Assembly (NCBI RefSeq): GCF_964204645.1
Contig: NC_134029.1
Coordinates: forward strand, 18,742,450 to 18,806,449
Length of the DNA: 64,000 nt
Source of the DNA: Tubulanus polymorphus
Taxonomy: Eukaryota; Nemertea; Palaeonemertea; Tubulaniformes; Tubulanidae
Direction of reading: 5' to 3'
How positions within the stretch are numbered: position 1 is the stretch's first letter; each line of letters starts with the position of its first letter. Below the pieces are notes generated by a model. The model did no database searches and had not been told where the DNA came from. It saw only the letters and a program-made list of their open reading frames with translations. Made by a program: the position numbers and the translations under genes. Shown here in pieces: positions 1-12,762 of the stretch.

Positions 1-337
1 AACTAGAAATTAGTCTGATTTTGAGAGTATTTATTTTACTTTTGCGGTATTGACCCTCAAATAGAGGCGGTAGCTTCACTTCATACCTCAACCTACTAAG
101 TCCCACTCAGGGCATTATCAGCAGATTCATGGTTTCTTATTACCAATAAGGGGCAATGCCAGAGAAGAAGCTTCGACCAAGAAACTGATACTTTCAAAAT
201 ATAATCCCATGAATTATGGTATTGACAATACCAGTAGGTCCACGTGAAAGACTGATGACTGAATCCGTGACATTGGTTCTGACGACTGAAAAATGCATGC
301 AATTTTATCGCGATACTTATCACGTTTCATTCGTTAC

Positions 338-3300
338 CTTGAACAATATACTTCTGTGATAATGTATGCCAGCGTTAATAGTCCCGATTGGAATAACATT
401 AGACTGTAAATTATATTTCAGTTGACTGATTTGTAGTTCGTAACTGAAATTTGACACTTGTCCTTTTTCGATTGCACCACCCATACGATCAGCAACGAAC
501 CTAAAATGAGTATCAACAAATACCGTAAGATGATCTGGCTTAGGGGCATATTTCTCAAGAGACAAGTAGGGTTGCAATTTGGCCAAGAGCCCGCTTTGTC
601 GACTCACTAATGTCTATTTCAAATTGACTTGAGAGTGCATTAGATGGCCTAGCTCAGTTAGTTTTGTTGGATTTTGGTTATCTGATAAAAGTGTTATTAG
701 GACCAGAACAGACTGGCAGTTGACCTAAAACATCGTTTTTTAATCCAGTCTTCACTGTATTGAAGGATTAGATAAAAATTCTTCATTGAAAGGATGGCAT
801 CATAGAAAAAGAGACACAATTTTCTTGAAAAAATAAAGTTTAACAATATGTTTCCATGCCTACCCTGACAACTGAAGTTTGGAATGTATGCATGGAAAGA
901 TATAGTTAAACATTCAAATCATGGAATCACTTTTCTTTATTCAACTGCTTTCAATGAAGACTTTCTGGATATCCTTCAATACAGTTTGAAAACGATTAAA
1001 AACCAATGTTTTAGGTGAACGCCAGTCCTCTCTGATCCTAATAGGACTTACCGGTATATCAGGTTTGGTATGTCCACCAAACTAATTGAGCAAGGTAACC
1101 TTATGTGCTCTCAAGTCAAGTTGAAATAGACAGTAGTACCAGAGAGAAGGATCATAATACAAATACATATGTGAGCTATTTTCATCGCAGAGGCTATTAT
1201 CCAATCATCCAAAATATTAGATTTCCAGGAAAAGAAGTAGTCAATCAGGCTGGTAATGTTGCCAAAACATAGAGATCAATTCTTCGATATTTTCAAATCA
1301 ATTATATGTTAAGAAAATATTCAACAGCTACTACTACAACCAATACAGTTTTATGCATGCTCTATCGGCAATATATCTTACTCGGCTAATGCAACTACTT
1401 GTTCTTTCATTGACCCCAATGGCAATACTTTCTCGGTGACCATATCAACATATTTGCGCAACATATCATCGACTGGTGGTACAAATGTACTTTCTTCTAT
1501 GGGTTCTTCCTTTTCTTGTTTTTCTTTCGTCGATTGACGTGATTTTTCGGCTGATTTTTCACGTGGTTTCCTACGAACAACATCGATCAAAATAGTTCAT
1601 CATCGAAAGAGCAATCAAGAATATGAAATCGAAACCATCAGGGCCTACGTAACACAGTTCCCAGATGCCGAAGACTAATGCACACAATATCAAACGTTTT
1701 GCACAACCTGAAGTACCGGTACATAGGCTCTGAAAAGCATTTGCAGTAGCAGGTAGCATCTGCTATCCAAAATACTAGATAAAGTTCACTTGAAACGATG
1801 ACTACCTCCATAAATCAGATATCTCTAATTAAAATAATCCAATATGAACCCAATCTTAACAGAGTTCTATGGTATACACAGTAGATCAATGGAGCGTGTA
1901 AACCATCTTTTAGGCTAAGCTATCTGTACATTATTATTATAATTCTTGATAGAAAATATTCTTTTTTAAGAAAACAGGTCTAGGAGCAAGCGTTTGCGAA
2001 TAAAATGGGCATTTTTATAAAACAAAAAAAGGAAACTAAATCACCGAGAACAAAATGAAGCGTCATTACAATGGAACCTCAAGAGACTATTAACGACTGA
2101 TCATAAAAATTTCTCATTTGGTTGGTGGTTGTACACGACGTGGATGTTCAGAGGTTCCACTGCACAGAATTTTCCCTTTACCACAGAAATAAAGCATTGG
2201 GTTTATGAATAGCTAGATTTGCAGCTCTAGACACTACAGATGAAAGATAACTCTACAATCTTTTCATGCAGGTCAACTAATTAAAAAATGTTCATGAACT
2301 AACATAACTCATGCACTGTAAAATCTATCTGATAATACATGTACCGATGTATTGACTAGCCCATCACAAGCTCGGTAGGAATGAAATAATACATAAACGA
2401 TTTTGCTAACAAGTATGAAATAAAGGTTAAAAAGAAATATTCAAGTGTTGCATTCTCTCCAAAACTTTCGGTTTCCTTTGTGCTACAGTATTAATATTGA
2501 TTGGTATAATGTGGCATTTCAATTTATTGGTACGTTACGCCGAAGAGAATGCAACAGGTCAAGACAACTTAATATCTAAAGCAGAAAAAGAAATGATGCG
2601 ATTAGGATCAGAAATGGAAACATATCAAACGAAGAGTCCAGCCATGCGCTTAAAAACAGTATAACATAGTATGCAGATTGTCGGCAACAACCCCACACAT
2701 CAATAAGGATTGGAGACATATTTTGTCCCCTCCTCGTACACAAACCGCTAAATTTCATGTACGTACCTATGTGAACCTTTTACCCCCAGTGCAGTAGATG
2801 AGCTCTTGTTGATATGGTTATTGACAGGCACGGATCCAAATTTCGAGTGCCCTTTTAATTTGAAAGGATTGCCTTTTATTTGAAAGGCACTACTTTACAG
2901 GGGTGTTGGAAGCAATTTTTGATTGCCGTGGCCAAGTGGCGATTTTGGACAGGTTCTGAATATTGCCTCGGTGAATTTACTTAATTTCTTCAAAAGCGTG
3001 GTATTCAAAGAAAAAAAAATGTCATTCAGCAAATTATTGCCGCGGCTTTCGCCGCTGCACTTTCAAAGCCACTGCTTTATATGAAACGGGCAAATTCTTG
3101 CTACAAAATATTTGAAGAGCAATTTCAGTAAAACTAAGGCACAATTTTGTTTAAAATTTTTGATAAGGTTTTTTCTTGACAAAAGTGCACTGCTAGATTG
3201 CCTTTTTCTAAGTGGTTTTGCCATTAAAAGAATTGGTTTGAGCCTCAGATTATTATGTACTTGGATCCGCTCCTGATCAAAAGGTTATTTTCAGGTATAA

Positions 3301-6300
3301 AGAAACAAGAATTATCAATGCTGAGGGCACGGTAGGCGGCTGGTACAAATTGAAAGAAGCCGATCCAATGTTGACTTACGCCTTGCCATCTTTGCTAGAT
3401 TTAACGGGCGTTCTAGCGCGAATACTACCAGCGGAACCGCGAGGTTTTATATCAACGCTCGGGGTCGGAGTGACGGCTTTCACGCTGCAAATGATTGTTT
3501 TGTTAATGTTAAGTAAACAAAAAGAAAACTACATTTCATATATTTTCATCAAGTAAAGCACGAATATTAGAGAAAAATTTCATGCTACTATTCAACAAAA
3601 TCAGTGGCAATTGCAACAAGTTTTAGAAATCATTAACACGAAAACAGTTTGGTAAATACTGCACATTATTATTAACCACACGCTATATACGATCAAGGGC
3701 ATCTGAACGAAAATTTTCACAAATCTAATCCTCATTCCACCACAAGTCAGTAGCCATCAATACTTACTCGAGCGCTGATGAACCTGGGTTAACGAGGAGA
3801 ATCGGTCGTTTTTGGTTGACGTCGTCTTTGCAATAATCCTCTAACGTTCTGAATGAAGAGCCAGGTTTCAATTGGCCGGCATCGAAGAAGCCGTCTGCGA
3901 TCAAATTGTTCGGACCTGCAAAAAATGACCGTGAAAACTTTTTTCTAGATACGTATCGTCGGATTTTTCAGCTTAGAATTTCGAAATAAATACCTACCGA
4001 GGTAACCGGTGAGAGCATATTTAGCTGAAAGGTTACTGTCCAATAACTTTTCCATCGCTGCATCGGTGAATCTGTTTGCCCTTGTACCGGATTGTTGAAT
4101 ATCTTGTAATATGCCTAGACAACTATCGGAGGAATGCGATATTCATGAAATAATTCATCACGCCTGCTTGAAATGTAGAAATACGTCGCAAAATATACAT
4201 ACCCTAATTTACTGAGCTCAGAAGCCGTCGGCTCGTCCACTGCGATCACCGTGATGGCCCATGACGCGCTTCTTCGAACTTCGTCGTTGTTAGACTTGAG
4301 CAATTCGCACAAAGGCTCCAAACCGTTGGACAGACCGAAATCTTGCCTGGCATTAGCGTCCGATGCAAAAGCGGCAACTGCAAGCGCGGCTTTACTCTGA
4401 ACAATATAACTCCTTAATATAACAAAACCAACAAATTACACACACAGATATTCACTATATCTTTTGGTCACTTTCATGGATGGGTATCTAGGTTTTCTTC
4501 AGACAGTCTACCTAGACACTCAGTTGCGAAATTAATTACACAATGATCTTTTATTGTCGAGTTCATTCTACTTTGAACTATGTTGGGCAAGTTTTCATCA
4601 TAGACGAAATTGAATTTGACTCAAGAATAAACTCGATATGGCCCTTTCATCTGTTGGTTTATGCAGCTACGTTCATCGATTAGATATCAAGATATCATTA
4701 GCGCACACAGCCAGCTTGGACTAACCCATAAAGAGTTATTACTGGTAGACAAGCAGCAGAGTGGGAACAAAATAGTAAAACTTCAATGGGGCGATGATGT
4801 CAATCATATTGAGGATCCAGAATCGCACCTCAACAATTTTGAGAGGATATTATTGAAAATCTGAAGATGCGATGTTTCAGACTCACACTAGCCCGACAAT
4901 TGTCTCCAGTGCGAGTCTGAAAAATCGTGTCATTTAATAATTTGTACAAAGTGGGATTTTATATATTATCTCTATTCACACTCATACTTACTGTGATTTT
5001 AATGGTAAAATGACGGCAGATACTACGCCCAATCGTTGAATTTCAGCCCTCATCTGTTCATCTACGGACATGTTCGTTAAAACGCATGCCGCGTTAGCGA
5101 CAACTGTTTCTCTCTGGTCGGCCAACAGATTGATCAACGGCTCGATTCCGTTCTTATGCAGAACTTCCCTAGAAAAGCGAATCGAAATGAGACATTAAAT
5201 GACATATGAACAAAGTAGTAGTTTAAACTGTAATAGAAATTTTCTAATTTCGGCCAAGCACTACAGGTCAGGAAAACTGTCAGTGATGAAAGGATTAATG
5301 ACTTGTACACAACAGAATGGGAGTTTCGCAGCAATATTTAGGCAGATGCATTTTTGATCAAGCTGTAAAGTTTAGGAGCATTTGGAGTCAAAGTAACAAA
5401 TATCGCCAAGACAAGCTTGAAGTCTATCGTTCCAATAAATCAATCATATCTACCCGCAGTTGTTAGTGTTGGAAACTGTGAGATTTGCCAGAGCCGCAGT
5501 CGCTGCCTCTTTCAATTCAGAATTGTCCGATTTCAGCATTTTAATGAATGGATCGATGCCCTCTACAATTGAAACAACAATTTATCAGTCGTGCTTGCTT
5601 CTTGTAAATTTAACGACTATAAATTTTCATCTCAGACTACGCTCGATGGATTTATACGAAGTTACACTCACCCCACTGTCCGATTGAGTCTCTGCACGTC
5701 AGACTTTCGGCCATCACCGCAATTGCTTGAGCCGCCGCGATCTGTACTTCTTGCGCTTCATGCGACAGCAACAAGATCAGCATTTTTTCCGCTTCTTGTT
5801 CGTGCAGGATCTTTCTATTTTCAGCTATGAGATAAATGAAAATCATTGTAGTACTAGGGGCATCATTTCAAATAAGCAATTTCAAATTGGGAGGTTTTGA
5901 CCATATTCATCTCAAATAAGCCTCAAATTGGGAGGTTTTGACAATATCTATCTCAATGAAAAAGGCAACTTCAATAGGAAGACAGGGATCTAGACCCCAG
6001 AAATAATGCAACACATTTGCCCCAGGAAAAGTCAGAAATCGCTTATTTGTGAAATAGGTCAAGAATCGGCAGCTTTCAAGCTGTTGCTGTATAAACAATT
6101 CTTAAATTTTGCGTTCAAGTGAAACAATAATATTGATCCAGCACTATACAAATGAAGTTACCGGGTTAACTTGGAGTATCCTAGATCATAACAGTAAAGA
6201 CTGCATTGACCAGCGAGCAAATTCTTTAAACTTACACGTTTCTCTAACTGTTGGCCCATACTGAGCTTGAGTATGGTATGCAAATTACCCTAAAATTTCA

Positions 6301-9300
6301 AGATTCTTTAGCAACGCTCGCAACGACTTACATCTTTAATATACTCACCATTTTTGGCAGCTCTAGCGATAGCTTTCGCAGCATGTTTCTTACACTCCGG
6401 TAAAGTATTAGACGGTTCACCGGTCTTCTTCTCTTCTCCTTTAAACAAAATCAAATACGACATGACCGGTAAGTTGAAATGATAAAATCACTTAGAAAAA
6501 TAGATTTTAGGTTGAAATCAGACTCCGGAATGAAAACATTTGATGATCAATGTACGCAGGGAACAAACAAATCCAAACATTTCCTATATATAATATTGGA
6601 AAAAGCAAAAAGATATGTTCGCATGGGTTGCTTTTTGGTTTAGGATTCAGAACAGAATGTGTAACCATTTTGATAACCATTTAAGTTTTAACAGCTTCCC
6701 CTGTCTGCCTTGAAAAAATATCTATCTCATATTTTGGACTGAACTGAAAATGTTCTCAAACACGCAGCCTGGCAACTAGGTCTATTGTAGTAAATAGATA
6801 TTCTCTCGTTTTTACAGAAGCGAAATCAGATTCAGTGTAGGCATAATAGATACTTTGAAGTACAAGAAATGAGGGTTAAATTATAAAAAGTTAAGTTAAC
6901 AAATACGGATTCATCATTCATTGTAAACTACTCGGTATAAGAAGAGTATCGGAATTAATTCCTAACAATAAACATTTAAGGCGAAAACTAAACGACAAAG
7001 GAAGTTAAGTCAGCTTGTAACAGGTCTGAAAATGTGTATCATGAAGAATGTCCAAGTCAGAGCCCAGAAAAAGAAGCAGGTTTTTTCCTATACACGTACT
7101 GCCAGACTTGAGGAATAAGCTAGCTAATTGGGGAGAAAGGAATCATGTTACAAAAAATAACTATGGTTAACAGAAAGGAACTGCCTTGCGGCGATCAATG
7201 CAAATGATTTATAGACTTTCATGAAAACTTGTCTAATTTTTTGGGCAAATCAATTATTTACTGACCAGTCAAAAACCGCTACTGTATACAATGTACAGTA
7301 CAGTAGTTCATTGATGGCAATTCTTAAGAATTCTAAAGGGACTTAACAACAAACAAAGAGTTTACTATCTTTCAGGAAAATCACAAACAAGCGGAGGCAG
7401 CGCCTTTCAGATGCTTAGAAGAACATTTTGTTAGTAAGGGGAATATAAAAAGACATCAAATAACAAATTAGCAATGTATCTTACCCTTTTTTGCTGTGAA
7501 CATGATAAAAAGTGCATGAATTTAAAATATATTGAGCACATGCATATATTCGAATATTGCGCAAGTGATAATGAAATATCTAAATGCTGAATAAATTGTA
7601 GAAAAAACCCGGTATCTACTTATAACACCCAAAGCTTTCATTCATTGATGCATTGACATTTGAAAAATGCTCTAAAAACATACCGATAATTTAAATTTAC
7701 AATGAAACATCACGAAAAAACATTCAGTTTTTCTAAGTCAGTTAGTTTCAGTATACATTTAGCATTTTGGTTTAGTGGTAATTTATAAAACGGTGGGTCT
7801 GTTGAGAACAATGTGATTTACCGCTTTCTTCATCCGAGACTAAGTGAAGTATTTTGGAAAATATATTTGAAAAATGTACATTTCACATTTAATCTAGTAG
7901 CTTCTCATATAACAGGGAAAAATTCCTGCCGACAAAATCATTCTCAGAAGCAAATAGAACTCGGATTTCAAGCTCAAATACGAAATGAAAACCTTTAACC
8001 AAAAGTCTGTTGCCCATTTAACCTTATGGAAACAAAGCATTAAATAATTTGCCAACCCGATCACCCAATCAACCAGATTAAATAGCACATTTTTTATTCT
8101 ACGTACCGTCTTCGCCTTTTTTGCCCTTTTTAGAGCCAGATTTCGGCTTTTTGCCTTTCTCCTTGCCGCTCTCGTCTTCAGGGGGCGTCGTATCGGTGAT
8201 AAACGCGATCAGTCGAGCGAGGCCGCCGTTTTCCTTGATTTGTTGCATGCTCTCCACGTCGTCGAGACTGTTTGAAAGCGCATACAACGCATGCACGTGT
8301 AGATCGTTGAAGTCGGGCCGACCCACGAAATCGACTAATCTGTTCAACGCTTCTAGTTCTCGTAGGGCAGCTCGCGTGTCATCTGAAACATTTTAAAATT
8401 CACTTCAGAAATGATTTTCAAACATTCAAACCAAGTTTTAATGACGTGGTATGAAATAGAGAAGTGTTTACTATCACAGACTGGCCATTTTCCATCAATT
8501 TAAAAATCCCCTGGGTTTCCCTGATTTTTCCATGCGATTACATAAAATCCCCCAAGTGAATCAGAAAAATTTCTAGGTTTTTGAAATGTTAAAATTCATT
8601 CATTCATTTATTTTTCATCGAATCATGTAGGCCCTATTGATAAAGGAACAAGTGGTCAATAACATTCGAATTCCCTGAGTTTTCCAGGTTGTTTGGTAAA
8701 ATTTGTCTGAGTTTCCCTAGATTTCTATGATTCCCGAAGTTTTCCAGGTTTTCCAGGTCAGTGGCCACCCTGTACGAGTGCATTGGTCCTTACTATCATC
8801 ATCGGTCATTATTTTAAACAGGTTGGATCTAAGGGATAGTTTTAGAAGTACGGACCCATGCCTTCCCATCAAGGTTGCCCTTTTTGTATAGACAGAGCTT
8901 GTTGAAACCTATAAATTTCATGCTCATCCTCTTGGGAATTGAGTCTTTTTGTAGGAATTTCTTCAGAAAGATCAAATCCCGATGGTGGGACCCTGCTTGT
9001 AGCCTTCCTAGAAATACCCTTCCTTCTGTTTCAGAGCATATTTCCTATTTTCCTAGATCCGCACCCGTCCTAATTATAAGTATTTCTACTGTACCAGTAG
9101 TTCAATTACTGGGGTAGTATGTATCTATTTCTTAGCTAGTTCAACCAGTAATCGTGCAGGAAGTCAGCAAAAGGAAGTGAAAAACTTACTGTCTTGAGCA
9201 GCTTTTTGTAGTGCTACAAGTGCGAATTCTTGAATCACTGGATATTCGGATTTCATCAAATCCAAAAGGGGTTCGAGACCATTTTGATCACGGACCGCTG

Positions 9301-12300
9301 CTCGAGCCTGGTAATCCTAAAAGGCACCATTGGTAATATTTCAATCATTGATAAATGTTATGAGTGTAAAACACAAAACCTATAGATATTTTTACATTTT
9401 TTGAGTTACGTACTTCCATCATTAAAACCAATGTCTCGAGGCCATTTTTCTGTACATCGGGATCGCCCGAATACAAGCAGCGAATCAGAGCTTCGACTCC
9501 GTCACCCTCGTACACGGCTACTTTACTGCTGAAATCGTTGCACATATACGACAAACACAACGCCGCAAATTCATGCACCACTGTATCCTCTGCAAGAGAG
9601 ACAAAACCCTGGCTTTTTATGATTATTTTTGAAACTTCCTTTAAAATCCACTCTTCATTAAAGACCTAATTAACTTCTTCACTTCATTGGACCTCTGTAA
9701 TGAGACTAGATTTTTTTTAATGGGATCAGAAATTCATTTAGCAATTAGCAGACAATCCAATAGTAGTCATACAAACAACGATGAAAGTACATCAGACTCA
9801 TACCATTATATTATAATATATATGTATTTCAGTGACTGATAATGTGGCGTATAGGTCTTAAAATTAGCGACTGCTTATATAGCAGTCAGTTGTATGATAT
9901 CATATCAAAAGATACCTAATGATGGTGTAAAGCTTTCGGATAGGTTTGTTAAAATATTTGATTGCGAAACTAAACCAGTCTAGTCACTGACTACGTGAAC
10001 CGATATATTCTTGTTTACCTTCAGGGTTCAATAAATGAATAACAGCCGGAATTGTTTCATCTTGTTTTCTTAAGAGTTTCCGTACGTCAGCTGAAAAGAT
10101 AATTAGAAACAACAATGAATGCTTTTTCAAAAAATAATTTGGAACTTGATAATTAATTTAACGAATACCATATAAAATGTGTCGATTTTATTGTCAGAAC
10201 AGCGCAGAAAGAGAATCTCAGAACGTTGAAAAACCTTGCATACTGGACACATTAATTTGAGTATGGAGTCATAACTAGTTAATCCCAAGTAGGGTAAACT
10301 AATCTATCTTATCCAACAAATTGTAGAACTGGCTCCAGAAAACCTTGGCAATAAGTCAAGAATTTTCTACAATTCATAATGACTTCAGTTGACTTGAGAA
10401 TCACTGCCTGAATTCAAATAAATTAGTCGCTCAATTCTGAAATGTACCACACTTACGATGGGCGGCCATGACACCGAAAGCCATGCAAGCGTTACGCCGT
10501 ACAATTCTATCTTCCGACTGAATCAACTTCAACAGTTTATCGACCGTTCCGAGATCTAATAATACTTTCTTATTTTCATCACCTGTTACAAAAAACATTT
10601 GAAATATGCAATAAGTATTTAAAACATTATCTAATCAAATTGTTGATATTGCTAAAAGGATTTATATGGACAAAAATATTCAAAAACAGTAAGCATGCCA
10701 TTTATCTTCTTTCTTTTAGGTTACCCTGGACTTACATTTGTCAGCAAATCTGTACATAGCTTCGCACGCCTTAGCGAGCACATCCTCCTCTGGACTATCC
10801 AACATTAAAACTACCGTTGCCGCTTCTTTGCTTTCCACTTGCAGCGGATCGAACTATCGGGAAAGAAAATGTAATATCAAAGGATAGGCGAGTATTTAGA
10901 ATTCAGGACCCAGTTCCACAGTTCTAAGATAAAAATAACAAATTTCAAACCGTTCAATGATGACTATTAATACCCAAAAGTGCTGGAGATAATCTGAAAA
11001 TTTTAACCCAGTCTGTTGAATAGCAGGCACACCACTATGGGATCATTCATTTAGTACGTACGTATTAGGGGAGGGGTAAGTGCTATTGCGTACTGCAATG
11101 CTTAATGTATATGAAAAAAATGGCCGATTTTGCGTACGGGGTTGGGTCTTTTGAAGTAAAAAAAATCAGATTTCATGCGTACATAATTTAATAAATGAAT
11201 GATCCCTATTAGCATGTCTACACCACGGTGTGATCATGTATCGTTTTTAGTTACTAACATTTCATTATGTCAGGTGCAGCCATCTTTCAATGGAGATAAA
11301 ATCTAATTACTAAGAACATCAATATACATCGATGCAGTCTTCTAGCCAAGTCCATCACTGCACTGAAAGTTGGTTTGAGTTGACAAACACTGTAGACCAA
11401 GTAATAAATGTAATAATGATTTTACTTATTTCATTCATCGACCGGTTAACTTAACCTAATTTTTGAGCAACTGACCCTGATTGCAGCACGTTCTTAATTG
11501 TGGATTGCTAATGTATGATGATGACGATGATACTTACAACATCCTCCGGTGGAGCTTTTTCTTCCTTTTTTATCTTTTTCCCCATGTTGAAATCAGAACC
11601 TGCTGGGCATGAGAAAAAAAATCAATGAACGGAGGTTCTCAGAGTTTAATCAGTTCATTTTCAAAATTTTATCTCTTGAGTCAAAAGTGGAACTCAGTCA
11701 ATATCAGACCTATGCGTTATAGAAATGAGATATTTTAGATACAAGAGATTGCATTGCCCATGATATTTTGGGGGGGATGGGGCAGGTTGCCACACTAAAT
11801 GTATCAGATGCATTGTTTTTCACTAGCAGATCTGCTCTAGCCAATGTAATATAGACTGGTGGCCACTGAATGGCAACCTTTCTGCCAAATAATCTTGAGC
11901 GGTGCAATAGACCCATGGAAGGCCGGCGGCCAGGGTTTGAGTTGGCGTGAGCTTTGATGGGTGGCAATCAAACCCTGGCAAGCAAGGATGGATGATCACC
12001 CGATGGATGATCACCGCGACTGGGCCTGCTGAGCTGAGCCACATGTCAATTACATATAATAGAAAAAAGAGTAAAACGCAACTTGCTCAAACTGTCCTCG
12101 GTCGATGACCTGAAGCACCCCTTGTATTAGCAGAGAAACAGAAACACATTACAGATCATAAACTAACGAATCAAATAAATGACAAACAGCAATAAATATT
12201 GATTTATATTTAATTCATTTTGGAAACTTCTACGATTCTCTAAGTAAAAAATAAAAAGTACGAGGCCTTTGACGCATCGTTTCAACGAATGATCCAACAA

Positions 12301-12470
12301 ACCTGAAGTCTGTCTTCTTTCTGACAGGGGTAAATCAGCGGGAAAAATAGTTTACTCACCGAAAACGAGCTTTTAAACGGAATTTCGAGTGATGTTTTCG
12401 AGCGGAGGATGTTTGGGTAGTTGCTAGATGACGTCACGGAGAGTCGGCCGATGCTGTCACCTGACGGCTA
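338..12470 (-). CDS. ARMC3: ARMC3-like armadillo-repeat protein, 3' part outside window
   Basis: Minus-strand gene. Coding exons read from splice sites (plus-strand coordinates): 11538-11585 (ATG at 11585), 10736-10853, 10457-10582, 10019-10090, 9414-9589, 9190-9316, 8107-8382, 6349-6438, 5672-5824, 5454-5562, 4992-5168, 4203-4396, 3998-4114, 3768-3915, 1382-1570, 338-500. The start reads MGKKIKKEEKAPPEDV, close to vertebrate ARMC3. Repeated helical units such as GIDPFIKMLKSDNSELKEAA are armadillo repeats. The exons at 1382-1570 and 338-500 match the C-terminal, transglutaminase-like (EDR1-type) region of ARMC3, with the phrase SNVIPIG. Reading phase is kept at the junctions I checked. A noncoding first exon probably ends at the donor near 12361. 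The known protein is an armadillo-repeat scaffold linked to cilia and sperm; that role is inferred from orthology. The last exons lie left of base 1. Confidence 0.92.
611..1132. mobile_element. Fold-back MITE, about 520 bp
   Basis: The whole segment is an inverted repeat. It starts TGTCTATTTCAAATTGACTT and ends with the complement AAGTCAAGTTGAAATAGACA. Matching arms meet around 880 near paired copies of CATGCCTACC/TGCATGGAAAG. A second, shorter copy is at about 13246-13685. No transposase is encoded, so it is a non-autonomous element. I could not identify a target duplication. Confidence 0.7.
2826..3277. mobile_element. MITE with CAGG-CGGATC ends
   Basis: Begins CAGGCACGGATCCAA and ends TTGGATCCGCTCCTG, imperfect inverted ends like those of the element at 41929-42180. 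Its interior (about 2930-3070) is shared with a partial copy at about 16745-16920, including the phrases GACAGGTTCTGA, TTCAAAGAAAAAAAA and CTTTCGCCGCTGCA. No ORF. It lies in an ARMC3 intron. Confidence 0.55.
3295..3512 (+). CDS. Orphan exon-like ORF inside an ARMC3 intron
   Basis: A 72-codon open frame on the strand opposite ARMC3, bounded by an acceptor (TTATTTTCAG ending at 3294) and possible donors at 3508 (GTTAAG) or 3513 (GTAAAC). The translation contains GGWYKLKEADPMLTYALPSL and a hydrophobic stretch near the end (TLGVGVTAFTLQMIVLLML), so it looks like part of a membrane protein. I do not recognise the family and found no convincing partner exons nearby. It could be an exon of a nested gene, a leftover of a duplicated gene, or chance. 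The codon use looks coding-like and contrasts with the AT-rich intron around it. Confidence 0.4.
10970..11235. mobile_element. piggyBac-type MITE copy interrupted by another MITE
   Basis: The left part contains AAAGTGCTGGAGATAATCTG and the right part TGTCTACACCACGGTGTGAT. Both match the fuller copy at 17127-17371. The middle is replaced by a separate 168-bp element at 11039-11206. The copy is in the ARMC3 intron between the exons at 10736-10853 and 11538-11585. The outer ends are degraded, so the boundaries are approximate. Confidence 0.5.
11039..11206. mobile_element. GGGATCATTCATT MITE with 3-bp duplication
   Basis: Inverted ends GGGATCATTCATTTA and TAAATGAATGATCCC enclose a short body with GGGGAGGGGTAAGTG. 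The flanks are TAT on both sides (11036-11038 and 11207-11209). A second copy of the same family is at 54564-54719 with TAA flanks. The 3-bp duplication and GGG start suggest a Harbinger-like non-autonomous element; that class is inferred. Confidence 0.7.
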
Positions 12471-12762
12471 TCGAAGAAACTCATAAGCTTATCTTTACTT
12501 AAAATGATTTTTAGAATACATGTGGTCAAAATATGTAACAATCCTTTCTGAAAACGTTTAAATAATTTTTAAATTGAGTTTAAATGCATTGAAATCTTAA
12601 TTACTGCCATCTAGCGGCGATTAATCAAACGAACGCGGAAGTAAAATTTTGATACTGTGACACGCACTTGTGACAGTGAGCTATTTTTGGATTTTCGTCG
12701 CGCGGTTCTCGTCGAATTCGCATGGATTTGTCGTCGTAAGTGACCCCGAACCGACTACAGCT
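12362..12762. promoter_or_regulatory. Head-to-head promoter region of ARMC3 and FAM174-like gene
   Basis: The ARMC3 5' UTR donor (minus strand, near 12361) and the FAM174-like ATG at 12763 lie only about 400 bp apart on opposite strands. The segment includes a TGACGTCA site (about 12429-12436), the consensus CRE/ATF-binding octamer. A shared bidirectional promoter is inferred from geometry; no transcription data are available. Confidence 0.5.
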
